This document shows, piece by piece, positions 51,345-60,589 of a stretch of 64,000 bases of DNA. The translations under genes and the position numbers were made by a program. The number at the start of each line of letters is the position of its first letter. The stretch's first letter is position 1. Source of the stretch: RPRC01 sp034933285 (lineage in GTDB: Bacteria > Desulfobacterota > Desulfuromonadia > Geobacterales > Geobacteraceae); the NCBI GenBank assembly GCA_034933285.1, contig JAYFNT010000002.1, forward strand, positions 248,001-312,000, given 5' to 3'. Under the pieces are notes generated by a model, which was given only the letters and a program-made list of their open reading frames with translations, had not been told where the DNA came from and made no database searches.

Positions 51345-52538
51345 ATGAGCAAGGTGATGATCATTGGAGCAGGTGGGGTGGGCCGCGTGGTGGCCCACAA
51401 GTGCGCCCAGGCTTCGAATGTTTTCACTGAAATAACGCTGGCGTCCCGCACCGAGTCCAAATGCAGGGCGATTGCGTCGGAGATAAAGTTTCCGGTCAGG
51501 ACTGCCAGAGTCGATGCCGATAATGTGCCTGAGCTGGTGGAGCTGCTGAAACGGGAGCAGCCCAAGCTGGTCATCAACGTGGCGCTGCCGTACCAGGACC
51601 TGACCATCATGGATGCCTGCCTGGAGACCGGCATAGACTATCTGGACACTGCCAATTACGAACCGCGCGACACCGCCAAATTCGAGTACAGCTGGCAATG
51701 GGCCTACCATGACCGTTTTCGCGAGAAGGGGCTCATGGCCTTGCTGGGCAGCGGCTTCGATCCTGGTGTGACCAACGTGTATACCGCCCTTGCGGCAAAG
51801 AAATACCTGGACGAGATTGTGGAACTGGACATCATCGACGCCAATGCCGGCTTCCATGGACAGCCCTTCGCCACCAATTTCAACCCGGAGATCAATATCC
51901 GCGAGGTAACTGCGCCCTGCCGCCACTGGGAAAACAGCCAGTGGGTGGAGACCGGAGCTCTGGCCACCAAGCGGAGCTTCGACTTCCCGGAAGGGATCGG
52001 GCCGATGAACATCTACCGCATGTACCACGAGGAGATGGAGTCGCTGGTCAGGCACATCCCGACCATCAAAAAAGCCCAATTCTGGATGACCTTCTCGGAC
52101 AACTACCTGAAGCACCTGGAGGTGCTGCAGAACGTGGGCATGACGCGCATCGACGAGGTGGAGTACAACGGCCAGAAGATCGTTCCGCTCCAGTTCCTGA
52201 AAGCGGTGCTGCCGGACCCGGGGAGCCTGGGCCCGCTTACCAAGGGCAAGACCTGCATCGGCGTCATCGCCCGCGGCATCAAGGACGGCCAGAGGAAACA
52301 GGTTTACATCTACAATATCTGCGACCATGAGGAGTGTTACCGGGAAGTGAATTCCCAGGCAATCAGCTATACCACCGGCGTTCCGGCCGCGGTGGGCGGC
52401 ATCATGATGCTCACCGGCACATGGCGCGGCCAGGGGGTGTTCAACATGGAGCAGTTCGATCCGGAGCCGTTCCTGGAAATGCTGTCGGTGATGGGGTTGC
52501 CGCACGTGGTGGTGGAAGGGGAATGGCCGGAGCTTTAG
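51345..52538 (+). CDS. Carboxynorspermidine/carboxyspermidine synthase (saccharopine dehydrogenase family)
   Basis: A 397-residue NADPH-dependent enzyme that condenses putrescine (or diaminopropane) with aspartate semialdehyde to carboxyspermidine (or carboxynorspermidine). The Rossmann motif is VMIIGAGGVGRVVAHKCA, followed by DYLDTANYEP, GSGFDPGVTNVYTAL and the C-terminal TGVPAAVGGIMMLTGTW. Placement next to the matching decarboxylase and to arginine decarboxylase supports this over lysine metabolism. AAGGAG lies before ATG 51345. Confidence 0.92.
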   Translation: MSKVMIIGAGGVGRVVAHKCAQASNVFTEITLASRTESKCRAIASEIKFPVRTARVDADNVPELVELLKREQPKLVINVALPYQDLTIMDACLETGIDYLDTANYEPRDTAKFEYSWQWAYHDRFREKGLMALLGSGFDPGVTNVYTALAAKKYLDEIVELDIIDANAGFHGQPFATNFNPEINIREVTAPCRHWENSQWVETGALATKRSFDFPEGIGPMNIYRMYHEEMESLVRHIPTIKKAQFWMTFSDNYLKHLEVLQNVGMTRIDEVEYNGQKIVPLQFLKAVLPDPGSLGPLTKGKTCIGVIARGIKDGQRKQVYIYNICDHEECYREVNSQAISYTTGVPAAVGGIMMLTGTWRGQGVFNMEQFDPEPFLEMLSVMGLPHVVVEGEWPEL

Positions 52539-52690
52539 GGGGAAACGCCATATTTGCGCGCTGACGGCGTCGGACTCCTCGGAGTCTCCTCGACGTACCT
52601 GAACGTACGCCTGCGTCGCCTCCTCGTCGCCGCCACCGCCATCATCACAAATCTGACGTTTCCGAGAAGATGCCGGAACTGCCGAAAATG
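52539..52690 (+). repeat. GC-rich dispersed repeat after the carboxynorspermidine synthase gene
   Basis: About 110 bases, from the GCGCTGACGGCGTCGGACTC block near 52558 to CATCATCACAAATCTGACG near 52660, form a GC-rich unit with internal mirrored pieces (GACGTACCTG and AACGTACGCC). I recall similar units between genes in Geobacter. A reading frame runs through it, but it is not protein-like. Confidence 0.5.
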
Positions 52691-52693
52691 CAC

Positions 52694-52769
52694 TGTAGGG
52701 GCGGGTTTCCAACCCGCCCTGAAAATACGGGACAACGTTGACTGGGCGGGTTGCAAACCCGCCCCTACA
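52694..52769. repeat. Palindromic repeat TGTAGGGGCGGGTTT
   Basis: Perfect 15-base arms at 52694-52708 and 52755-52769, each with its own small GGGCGGGTT/AACCCGCCC hairpin inside. The right arm ends nine bases before the decarboxylase ATG, so it occupies the place of the ribosome-binding site. Confidence 0.85.
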
Positions 52770-52777
52770 TTGCCAAT

Positions 52778-53932
52778 ATGACCGGAATCGACATCGAAAA
52801 AATCCTGCAACTGGCTCCTTCCCCTGCCTACGTGGTGGACCTGGGACGGCTTCGCCACAACCTGGCCATCCTGGACCAGGTGCAGCAGCGCAGCGGGGCG
52901 AAGATCCTCATGGCGCTCAAGGCGTTTGCGATGTGGAGTGTTTTCCCGGTCATCCGCCGGACACTGCACGGAGTGTGCGCCAGTTCGCCGTGGGAGGCGA
53001 GGCTCGGCTACGAGGAGTTCGGCGGCGAGGTACACAGTTTTGCGGCAGCCTTCAAGGAAAGCGATGTAGAGGAACTGCTGCAGATATCCAATCACCTGGT
53101 GTTCAATTCCTTTGGCCAGTTGGAGCGGTTCCGCCCGTTGTGGGAGAAGGTGCGAGGCAGGGTTTCCATCGGGCTTAGGGTCAACCCGGAGCACTCGGAG
53201 GGGCACACGCCGATCTATGATCCGTGCGCGCCCAAGTCGCGGCTGGGCATCCGCCGTTCCGAATTCGAGGGGAGGTCGCTGGAAGGCGTGGACGGGCTCC
53301 ATTTCCACACCCTCTGCGAGCAGCTGTTCGAGCCCCTGGAGCGGACGGCGCGGGTCTTTGAGGAAAAATTCGGCGAATTCCTGCCGCGGATGAAATGGCT
53401 CAATCTTGGAGGTGGCCACCACATAAGCCGCGAAGGGTACGACATCGACGCCCTGGTCGAGCTGATCCGTCACTTCCGGGGAAAATACGGCCTCCAGGTC
53501 TACCTGGAGCCGGGAGAGGCCATCGCCATCGGCACCGGGATACTGGTCAGCGAGGTTCTGGATGTGGTCAATAACGACGGGGATATTGCGATCCTGGATG
53601 TCTCAGCCACCTGCCACATGCCTGACATCCTGGAAATGCCCTACCGGCCGGACATCCACAACGGCTTCGCCGCCGGTGAAAAGCCGCATGCCTACCGTCT
53701 TGCGGGCCCATCCTGCCTTGCGGGCGACGTGGTTGGCGACTGGTCCTTCGAGAGGAAGCTCTCTCCCGGCGACCGCCTGGCTTTTCTGGACATGGCCCAC
53801 TACACCATGGTCAAGACCACCACTTTCAACGGCATCCAGCATCCCCATATCTGCACTTTCGAACCGGATACCGGTAAGCTGGAGGTGGTGAGGAGCTTCG
53901 GATACCAGGATTTCAAGAGCCGGCTGTCGTAG
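52778..53932 (+). CDS. nspC: Carboxynorspermidine decarboxylase
   Basis: A 384-residue PLP-dependent decarboxylase of the alanine-racemase fold that turns carboxyspermidine into spermidine. PLP lysine is in KILMALKAFAMWSVFP; other segments are GLRVNPEHSEGHTP, KSRLGIRRSEF, GLHFHTLCEQ, NLGGGHHISREGYD, LEPGEAIAIGTG and GPSCLAGDVVGDW. ATG 52778 has no visible ribosome site because a palindromic repeat occupies the region upstream, so translation may be weak or coupled to the upstream gene. Confidence 0.94.
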   Translation: MTGIDIEKILQLAPSPAYVVDLGRLRHNLAILDQVQQRSGAKILMALKAFAMWSVFPVIRRTLHGVCASSPWEARLGYEEFGGEVHSFAAAFKESDVEELLQISNHLVFNSFGQLERFRPLWEKVRGRVSIGLRVNPEHSEGHTPIYDPCAPKSRLGIRRSEFEGRSLEGVDGLHFHTLCEQLFEPLERTARVFEEKFGEFLPRMKWLNLGGGHHISREGYDIDALVELIRHFRGKYGLQVYLEPGEAIAIGTGILVSEVLDVVNNDGDIAILDVSATCHMPDILEMPYRPDIHNGFAAGEKPHAYRLAGPSCLAGDVVGDWSFERKLSPGDRLAFLDMAHYTMVKTTTFNGIQHPHICTFEPDTGKLEVVRSFGYQDFKSRLS

Positions 53933-53961
53933 CCGTTTCCCACCCCGGAGAAGGTCAGGGG

Positions 53962-54032
53962 GTAGGGGCGAACCTCGTGTTCGCCCTTTGATGAGGGCCT
54001 TCGTCCCGGGCGAACACGAGGTTCGCCCCTAC
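53962..54032. repeat. Palindromic repeat GTAGGGGCGAACC with 25-base arms
   Basis: Perfect 25-base arms (53962-53986 and 54008-54032) surround a 21-base centre. It fills the gap between nspC and speA and ends 35 bases before speA. Confidence 0.9.
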
Positions 54033-54066
54033 GCATTCATCACATACAGAAGGTTGGTAATTGCCT

Positions 54067-55974
54067 ATGGAACGCTGGTCCATCAACGAATCCGCCAGGA
54101 TATACAACATCGACAACTGGGGCGCCGATCTCTTCTCGATCAACAAGAAGGGAAACATCTGCGTGCATCCATCCCCTAATTCCAAGCAATCCATCGACCT
54201 GAGGGCCCTGGTTGACGACCTGATCAAGCGCAAGATCAAGCCGCCGATACTGCTCCGGTTCATGAACATTCTTGAAGGCCGTATCGCCAGCATCAACCGG
54301 GTATTCAAGAGCGCCATCCAGGAAAACAACTACCCCGCCAAGTACCAGACCTTCTATCCGGTCAAGGTGAACCAGCAGCGCCAGGTGGTCGAGGCGATAA
54401 CCAAATTCGGCAAGAAATACGAGATCGGCCTGGAGGTGGGTTCCAAGCCCGAGCTCGTCGCCGCCATCTCCCTTTCCACCGGCAACGGGTTGCCCATCAT
54501 CTGCAACGGCTACAAGGACACCGACTTCATCGAGACCGTTCTGTACGCCGGCAAGATAGGCTACGATATCACCATAGTGGTTGAGAAGCTGTTCGAGCTG
54601 GAAAAGATCGTCGGCCTGGTTGAGAAGACCGGCATCAAGCCCAAGCTCGGCATCAGGGTGAAGCTGTCGTCCAAGGGGACCGGAAAGTGGGCGACTTCCG
54701 GGGGCGAGGACGCCAAGTTCGGGCTCCGGATTTCCGAACTCATAGCCGCCATCGAGATCCTCAGGGAGCACGATCTTCTGGACAGCCTGGGGCTGCTTCA
54801 TTTCCACATCGGCAGCCAGATCACCAAGATCGACAAGATCAAGAACGCCCTTATCGAGGGAACACGCATCTACGTGGAGATGAAGAAACTGGGGGTCAAC
54901 CTGCGCTACCTCGACATCGGCGGCGGCCTGGGGGTGGACTACGACGGTTCCAAGTCCAGCTATTTCTCCAGCGTCAACTATTCCATCGAGGAATACGCCA
55001 ATGACGTGGTCTACCAGATAAAGAACATCTGTGACGAGGCAGGCGTGGACTGCCCCAACATCATCTCCGAGTCGGGGCGGGCCACGGTCGCCCACTACTC
55101 GGTGCTGGTCACCAACGTGCTGGATACCAACACCCAGCACCTGATCCCGGACTTCGAGACCATGCTCGACCAGCAGGAAAAGCTGTCGCCGACGGTCAGG
55201 AAGCTGGTGGATATCTACAAGAGCCTGGACCGCCATTCGCTGCGGGAGGATTACCACGACACCACTCAACTCATCCAGGAAGCGGTCAGCCTGTTCAACC
55301 TGGGCTACCTCAACCTGAACGACCGGGCCGTGGTCGAGCTGATCTGCTCCAAGATCATCCGCAAGATCAACGGCATTGTGGAAAAGCTGAAGCCGATCCC
55401 GGACGAACTGCAGAACTTCCAGTTGAGCCTCAGGCAGACCTACTTCGCCAACTTCTCCCTGTTTCAATCGGTTCCCGACTCCTGGGCCATCGACCAGCTG
55501 TTTCCCATCGTGCCCATCCAGCGCCTGAACCAGAAGCCGGACATGATCGCCTCGATCGCCGACATCACCTGCGACTCTGACGGCGAGGTCACCAGTTTCG
55601 TGGGGGAGAACGGACGGACCAAGTCCCTTCCCATCCACAAGATCCGCAGCGGAGAGGACTACTACATAGGCTTCTTTCTCATCGGCGCCTACCAGGAGAT
55701 ACTCGGGGACATGCACAACCTGTTCGGCGACACCAATGCCGTGCACATCACCTTCAACAAGAAGACCGGCTACATGATCGATACGGTCATCAATGGCGAC
55801 GCTTGCTGGGAGAGTCTCAAATATGTCCAGTACAAGGGGCCGGAGATCCTGAAGCGGGTCCGAGAGCACCTGGAGAAGGGGGTGTCCCAGCGCAAGGTTT
55901 CCATCGAGGAGTGCAGCTATTTCATAGAACTTCTGGACCGGACGCTGCTGGGGTACACCTACCTGGGGGAATAA
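54067..55974 (+). CDS. speA: Biosynthetic arginine decarboxylase
   Basis: A 635-residue PLP enzyme that makes agmatine, the first step from arginine to putrescine and spermidine. PLP lysine is in YPVKVNQQRQVV; further markers are GLEVGSKPEL, KLGIRVKLSSKGTGKWATSG, LHFHIGSQITKI, YLDIGGGLGVDYDGS, SESGRATVAH and the late CDSDGEVTSF. ATG 54067 begins the conserved protein; TTG 54061 has a better-spaced AAGG and is an alternative. The agmatine-processing genes are not in the window. Confidence 0.96.
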   Translation: MERWSINESARIYNIDNWGADLFSINKKGNICVHPSPNSKQSIDLRALVDDLIKRKIKPPILLRFMNILEGRIASINRVFKSAIQENNYPAKYQTFYPVKVNQQRQVVEAITKFGKKYEIGLEVGSKPELVAAISLSTGNGLPIICNGYKDTDFIETVLYAGKIGYDITIVVEKLFELEKIVGLVEKTGIKPKLGIRVKLSSKGTGKWATSGGEDAKFGLRISELIAAIEILREHDLLDSLGLLHFHIGSQITKIDKIKNALIEGTRIYVEMKKLGVNLRYLDIGGGLGVDYDGSKSSYFSSVNYSIEEYANDVVYQIKNICDEAGVDCPNIISESGRATVAHYSVLVTNVLDTNTQHLIPDFETMLDQQEKLSPTVRKLVDIYKSLDRHSLREDYHDTTQLIQEAVSLFNLGYLNLNDRAVVELICSKIIRKINGIVEKLKPIPDELQNFQLSLRQTYFANFSLFQSVPDSWAIDQLFPIVPIQRLNQKPDMIASIADITCDSDGEVTSFVGENGRTKSLPIHKIRSGEDYYIGFFLIGAYQEILGDMHNLFGDTNAVHITFNKKTGYMIDTVINGDACWESLKYVQYKGPEILKRVREHLEKGVSQRKVSIEECSYFIELLDRTLLGYTYLGE

Positions 55975-56029
55975 TCGAAAGCATTACCACTGCTGGGAAA
56001 CGGCTCAATACATAAGAGGGGGAATACCC

Positions 56030-56398
56030 ATGAAAACCTTGCTTGTCGTCATTACGCTGCTGCTGGCCGCTTCGCTTGCCGGAGCTGAAATGCGCAATCC
56101 GGCAGCCGGGGATGGGGCATCGTCGGCGCCCCGATCATCCGACTCGAAAAAAGAGCACTTCAACGGTACCGTGGAGATCTACGTCACGAGTTGGTGCCCC
56201 TACTGCAGGCAGGCCCTGGATTACCTGAAGAGCAACGGCATCCGGCATGTTGCTTACGACATCGACAAGGACGGCGCCGCCAGGCAGAAATATGAGGAAC
56301 TGGGGGGACAAGGCGTGCCATTTATCGTCATCGGCGCCAACAAGATGTCCGGATATTCCCGGGAAGCACTGGAATATTATCTCGAAAACAGCAAATAG
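56030..56398 (+). CDS. Secreted glutaredoxin-like protein
   Basis: A 122-residue protein with signal peptide MKTLLVVITLLLAASLAGA, a linker of about 25 residues and a glutaredoxin domain. The redox motif is SWCPYCRQALDYL and the cis-proline segment is GGQGVPFIVIGANKMSGYSR. It should act in the periplasm, perhaps in cytochrome or metal-protein thiol chemistry. AGAGGGGGAA precedes the ATG, and a terminator follows, so it is probably a single-gene transcript. Confidence 0.9.
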   Translation: MKTLLVVITLLLAASLAGAEMRNPAAGDGASSAPRSSDSKKEHFNGTVEIYVTSWCPYCRQALDYLKSNGIRHVAYDIDKDGAARQKYEELGGQGVPFIVIGANKMSGYSREALEYYLENSK

Positions 56399-56434
56399 GA
56401 TAATAGGGGAAGGCATAAACCCGGATCGAACATG

Positions 56435-56469
56435 ACCCCGGCGTCCCGAAAGGGATGACCGGGGTTTTT
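56435..56469 (+). terminator. Intrinsic terminator after the glutaredoxin gene
   Basis: ACCCCGG (56435-56441) pairs with CCGGGGT (56459-56465), with an inner TCCC/GGGA pair, followed by a T run. Confidence 0.82.
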
Positions 56470-56605
56470 GTATTTTGAAATGGGGCATGCCTATTCCCCC
56501 CTCGATTTACCCTATGGCTGCCCGTACCCTTTTCCCTAAAGTTTGCGCCCGGTCATCCGATAATACACTAAACGACAAAAGCAGCTTTCATTTGGAGGTC
56601 TAGTG

Positions 56606-58210
56606 ATGAAGATCAGAACTAAATTTGTCTTGGCAACGGTTATTATCATGGCATTGGCCATTTCGGTCATTACTGCCGTCTGCCTGTGGAAGTTCAACAG
56701 TGAAATCCAGCGTCGGGCGGTTGTTAACCAGGAAAGCCGCCTGAAGACCTTCTGGTATCTTCTCAACCAGAAGGGCACTGAATTCAAGGTTGTCAACGGG
56801 AATCTGATGGCTGGAAATTTCACCATAAACGGTGATCATTCTCTGCCGGACAGTTTAAAGGATTTGTGCGGTGGTGTTGCCACGGTATTCCAGGGTGATG
56901 TGAGGGTTTCCACCAATATCATGAAGGATGACGGCTCCCGTGCCATCGGGACCAAGTTGCAGGGACCGGCTTACGAGGCCGTGATCAAGAAAGGTTCTTC
57001 CTACAGGGGAGAGGCGGATATCCTCGGCAAATCGTATTTCGCCGCGTATGACCCGATCAAGGATGCGCAGGGCCAAACTATCGGAGTACTTTTTTCCGGG
57101 GTGCCCAAGTCGGAATTCTTTGCCGGATTCAACAACCTGAAGTGGATTATCATAGGTGTCGCAGTTCTGCTTCTTGGTTTTGCCGTCGCGATAATAAAGT
57201 TGGCCGTCAACCGGCTTTTCATGCCGCTAAACGACATGCATGACGCCCTGTTGACCGCCCAGGATGATGGTGACCTGAGCAGGCGCCTGGATTACCTGCG
57301 AAAAGACGAAATCGGAGAGATGTGCAGGGCTTTCAACGGCTTTATGGAGAAGCTGACGGGAATCATTTCGACCATAGCGGAGTCTGCTGAAAAGGTGACC
57401 GGTTCGGGCGGGATTCTCTCCTCAACCTCCGGTTTAATGGCCAGCAATGCGGACAACATCGCTGCACAGACAACAACAGTCGCGGTTGCCAGTGAGGAAA
57501 TGGCTGCCACTTCCAATGACGTGGCCCAGAACTGTGCTCTGGCTGCCGACGGATCGCAGCGCGCCAACGACTCCGCTATGGCCGGTTCTGCCGTGGTGCA
57601 GGAGACGATTTCGGTCATGAACACCATTGCGGAAAGGGTCAAGGAGTCGGCGCGGACCGTTGAGAATCTTGGTTCTCAATCTGACCAGATAGGCGAGATT
57701 GTCGGAACCATCGAGGATATCGCTGACCAGACCAACCTGCTGGCGCTGAATGCCGCCATCGAGGCGGCCCGTGCCGGGGAACAGGGTCGAGGCTTTGCTG
57801 TTGTCGCCGATGAGGTTCGGGCACTGGCGGAACGCACCACCAAGGCGACCAAGGAAATCGGCTCCATGATAAAATCAATCCAGCAACAGACAAGGGAAGC
57901 GGTAACCTCCATGGAAGAAGGTGTATACGAAGTGGAGCGGGGAACTTCCGAAGCAGCCAAGTCCGGTAGCGCACTGGAAGACATTCTAGAGCAGATCAAT
58001 GCGGTGAGCATGCAGGTGAACCAGATCGCCACCGCAACAGAAGAGCAGACGGTCACTACCAACGAAATCAGCAACAACATCCAGCAGATCACCGAAGTCA
58101 TCCAGGGCACGGCGGAAGTGGCCAAGGATTCCGCCACCGCGGCTGACGAGCTGGTGAATATGGCCGAGGATTTGAGGAAGATTGTGAGCCAGTTCAGGCT
58201 GGCCTCGTGA
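56606..58210 (+). CDS. Methyl-accepting chemotaxis protein with Cache-type sensor
   Basis: A 534-residue chemoreceptor. A membrane helix (residues 7-28) is followed by a periplasmic single-Cache-like domain (residues 40-185, with TVFQGDVRVSTNI and GVLFSGVPKSEFF), a second helix near 195, a HAMP domain (RLFMPLNDMHDAL, EIGEMCRAFNGFMEKL) and the signalling domain. The tip is EDIADQTNLLALNAAIEAARA. No C-terminal CheR-docking pentapeptide is seen. ATG 56606 follows GGAGG at seven bases. Its ligand is unknown. Confidence 0.94.
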   Translation: MKIRTKFVLATVIIMALAISVITAVCLWKFNSEIQRRAVVNQESRLKTFWYLLNQKGTEFKVVNGNLMAGNFTINGDHSLPDSLKDLCGGVATVFQGDVRVSTNIMKDDGSRAIGTKLQGPAYEAVIKKGSSYRGEADILGKSYFAAYDPIKDAQGQTIGVLFSGVPKSEFFAGFNNLKWIIIGVAVLLLGFAVAIIKLAVNRLFMPLNDMHDALLTAQDDGDLSRRLDYLRKDEIGEMCRAFNGFMEKLTGIISTIAESAEKVTGSGGILSSTSGLMASNADNIAAQTTTVAVASEEMAATSNDVAQNCALAADGSQRANDSAMAGSAVVQETISVMNTIAERVKESARTVENLGSQSDQIGEIVGTIEDIADQTNLLALNAAIEAARAGEQGRGFAVVADEVRALAERTTKATKEIGSMIKSIQQQTREAVTSMEEGVYEVERGTSEAAKSGSALEDILEQINAVSMQVNQIATATEEQTVTTNEISNNIQQITEVIQGTAEVAKDSATAADELVNMAEDLRKIVSQFRLAS

Positions 58211-58260
58211 AGCTCTCCGGTTTTCCGGCCTGAATAGCTGAAATAATATTCTTGCAGCAG

Positions 58261-58297
58261 AAACGGGTGAACCGCCAGGTATGGTGTTCACCCGTTT
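58261..58297 (+). terminator. Hairpin after the chemoreceptor gene
   Basis: AAACGGGTGAA and TTCACCCGTTT form a perfect 11-bp stem with a 15-base loop, about 50 bases after the stop codon. The T run is short. Confidence 0.7.
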
Positions 58298-58435
58298 GCG
58301 CATCGAAACGACGGGAGTGTTTCCCTGGTCTGGTTCGCCCAGGTTGCTTGAATGCCCGTTTGCGGGGTCGGAAGATCTTTTCCACTGGAGGGTTCCCGTA
58401 CCATGGTCCATTCCGGCGTCCATGGAGGCAAGTTT

Positions 58436-58687
58436 TCAGACGAGATCCTTCCAGCCTCGCTGCCGCAACTCTTTTTTAAGGGTTTGCATCTCCTGGCGCA
58501 GTTTCAGGAATTCCGCGGGGCTGGGCAGGCCCTTGAACTGGTAGCGGAGCAGGAGGTACTCACCATGGAGTTCGGTGAGGCGTTTCTCGAGATCAGCGTT
58601 TTCCCTTCGTAACTCCTTGTTTTCCTTTTCAAGCTCTTCGATTTTCTTTTTATACTGGGCAAAAGCATCCATCTGTATGGTTTTCAT
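58436..58687 (-). CDS. Small coiled-coil protein
   Basis: An 83-residue protein starting at ATG 58687 behind GGGGGAG. Most of it is one long coiled coil (YKKKIEELEKENKELRRENA and DLEKRLTELHGEYLLLRYQF), followed by a short helix. No family is recognised. It stands alone, convergent with the chemoreceptor gene and divergent from the AmrS-like gene. It may be a scaffold or regulator. Confidence 0.7.
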   Translation of the reverse strand: MKTIQMDAFAQYKKKIEELEKENKELRRENADLEKRLTELHGEYLLLRYQFKGLPSPAEFLKLRQEMQTLKKELRQRGWKDLV

Positions 58688-58765
58688 GGCTTTTCTCCCC
58701 CTGTCCGAGACGGGGTGGCACTTCATATAATTAAACTCTAGTGAAAGGCCTGAAGTTTGTCAAGG

Positions 58766-58793
58766 TTGCTATCTTGTTGAAATTCGGTATAAT
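58766..58793 (+). promoter_or_regulatory. Sigma-70 promoter upstream of the AmrS-like gene
   Basis: TTGCTA at 58766-58771 and a perfect TATAAT at 58788-58793 are 16 bases apart, 25 bases before the start codon. Confidence 0.6.
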
Positions 58794-58818
58794 TTTAAAG
58801 TCTGGAAAGGAGACGGAT

Positions 58819-59832
58819 ATGAAGGAGGCGCTGTTTTACGAGAAGGTCGACCGCTCTCGCGTCCGTTGCGGACTTTGCCGGTTCCGCTGCCTGATCGAGG
58901 ACGGGCGACGCGGCCTGTGCGGGGTACGTGAGAACAGGGGAGGGATCCTGTTCTCACTGGTGTACGGCAAAGCAATTGCCCAGCAGGTGGACCCGGTCGA
59001 GAAAAAACCCCTGTTCCATTATCTGCCCGGCAGCAGCTCCTATTCGGTGGCAACGGTCGGATGCAATTTCCGCTGCCTGCATTGCCAGAACTACGGTATC
59101 GCCCATGCGGCTCATGGAGGGGGGCCGATTCCGGGCCGTGACCTGGCCCCGGAGAAGATAGTCGCCCAGGCGCTTGCGGCCGGTTGCTCGTCCATTTCCT
59201 ACACATATACGGAGCCGACAGTTTTTTACGAATATGCGTATGATACCGCTGTTCTGGCACATCGCGCCGGTTTGCGGAATATTTTCGTCACTAATGGCTA
59301 CATTTCAGAAGAAGCCCTCACTTTCATACAACCTTACCTCGATGCCGCGAACATTGATCTGAAAGGGTTCACCCGGGAGTTTTACCACGACACGGTGTCA
59401 GCTTCACTGGAGGAGGTTCTTGATTCCATAAGGGCTTACAAGCGGTCGGGCATCTGGATAGAATTGACAACCCTGATCATTCCCGGGCGCAATGATTCCG
59501 ACGAAGAGTTAACAGCTATTGCGCGGTTCATTGGCGATGAGGTCGGGGTTGAGACTCCCTGGCATGTGTCCAGGTTCTATCCCGCATACAAGCTTACCGA
59601 TTTGCGGCCCACTCCCGTGGCTACCCTGCGAAGAGCCCTTGAAATCGGAATTGCTGCAGGGTTGAAGTATGTCTACGAGGGGAACGTTCCGGGAGAAGGC
59701 GGGGAGAACACTTTGTGCCCCGCATGCAAAAAACCGGTTATCAGGCGCTTCGGCTACACCATTGAATCCTGTTCTTTGCAAAACGGAAAATGTTCTTCGT
59801 GCGGTCATCCGGTCGACGGAGTTTGGGAATGA
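58819..59832 (+). CDS. amrS: AmmeMemoRadiSam-system radical SAM enzyme
   Basis: A 337-residue radical SAM protein. An N-terminal Cys-rich segment (RCGLCRFRCLIEDGRRGLCG) precedes the cluster motif in VGCNFRCLHCQNYGIA. Later segments SYTYTEPTVFYEYAYDTAVL, NIDLKGF and WHVSRFYPAYKL are typical, and the C-terminus ends in paired cysteines (CPACKKP, CSSCGHP). In the AMMECR1-Memo-AmrS trio the substrate is unknown, and neither partner is in the window. ATG 58819 follows AAAGGAG. Confidence 0.92.
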   Translation: MKEALFYEKVDRSRVRCGLCRFRCLIEDGRRGLCGVRENRGGILFSLVYGKAIAQQVDPVEKKPLFHYLPGSSSYSVATVGCNFRCLHCQNYGIAHAAHGGGPIPGRDLAPEKIVAQALAAGCSSISYTYTEPTVFYEYAYDTAVLAHRAGLRNIFVTNGYISEEALTFIQPYLDAANIDLKGFTREFYHDTVSASLEEVLDSIRAYKRSGIWIELTTLIIPGRNDSDEELTAIARFIGDEVGVETPWHVSRFYPAYKLTDLRPTPVATLRRALEIGIAAGLKYVYEGNVPGEGGENTLCPACKKPVIRRFGYTIESCSLQNGKCSSCGHPVDGVWE

Positions 59833-59935
59833 AAGCTCCCGGCATGGCACATCACCTGCAGTGCATGAAGTGGTTGCCGCGGCTGCCGGAAAATGCTATA
59901 AATGAAAAATTATCTCATCCTGTTTCGAGGTCTTT

Positions 59936-60589
59936 TTGAAGGTATCATTCCTGCGCCGTTTTTGGGTCACGTTTTCCGCCAATGTCATAGGTTTCTACGC
60001 ATCCACGATCAACCGCTTCCGCATTGTCGGCGACGAGGGCATACCCCGGTCCGGCGGGGTCCTCCTGGCGTCCAACCACATTTCCGCATACGACACGATA
60101 TTTCTCCCCTGGGCGCTTCTGCGGCGCTTCCCGTTGCAGATGGTCTGGGCGCCGGCCAAGGAGGAGCTGTTCCGCAAGCCGCTCCAGCGCTGGCTCTACA
60201 GTTCCTGGGGCGCTTTTCCGGTCCGCCGCGGGCGGGATGTTCGGGCAGGAAAGACAATCAATGAACTGCTGGCAAGCCAGAAAGTAATGCTCTTCCCGGA
60301 AGGCACCAGGAACCGGCACGGTGTCCTGGGCAAGGGGAACCGGGGCGTCGGCAAGATCATCTATGACACCAGGCCGACCGTTATTCCCACCGCTCTCATC
60401 GGCCTGAACCGCTGGCATTTCCCGGGCGCTGGCCAGGAGGCGCGGGTCGTCTTCGGCGCACCGCTGGATTTTTCCGACCTTTTCGAGAGGGAGGACTGCA
60501 AGGAAACCCACGTGCTGATCGTCGGGCGGGTCATGGACGCCATTGCCGGGCTCCTGAAGCGTGAAGGGGCGTATGCCGATGAAGGTTGA
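59936..60589 (+). CDS. Lysophospholipid acyltransferase (PlsC family)
   Basis: A 217-residue membrane-associated acyltransferase. The catalytic motif is SNHISAYD, block II GAFPVRRGR and block III LFPEGTRNR; PTVIPTALIG forms block IV. It adds an acyl chain to a lysophospholipid or 1-acylglycerol 3-phosphate. The start is TTG 59936 behind GAGG. It overlaps rnhA by 11 bases. Confidence 0.9.
   Translation: MKVSFLRRFWVTFSANVIGFYASTINRFRIVGDEGIPRSGGVLLASNHISAYDTIFLPWALLRRFPLQMVWAPAKEELFRKPLQRWLYSSWGAFPVRRGRDVRAGKTINELLASQKVMLFPEGTRNRHGVLGKGNRGVGKIIYDTRPTVIPTALIGLNRWHFPGAGQEARVVFGAPLDFSDLFEREDCKETHVLIVGRVMDAIAGLLKREGAYADEG

Noticed and set aside
52554..52781. Open frame of 75 codons through the GC-rich repeat before nspC
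   Set aside because: The sequence is a dispersed repeat plus a palindrome; the translation is Arg- and Cys-rich without a domain pattern.
59902..60264. Frame overlapping the acyltransferase gene
   Set aside because: The overlapping frame has the acyltransferase motifs NHxxxxD and FPEGTR; this one has none.
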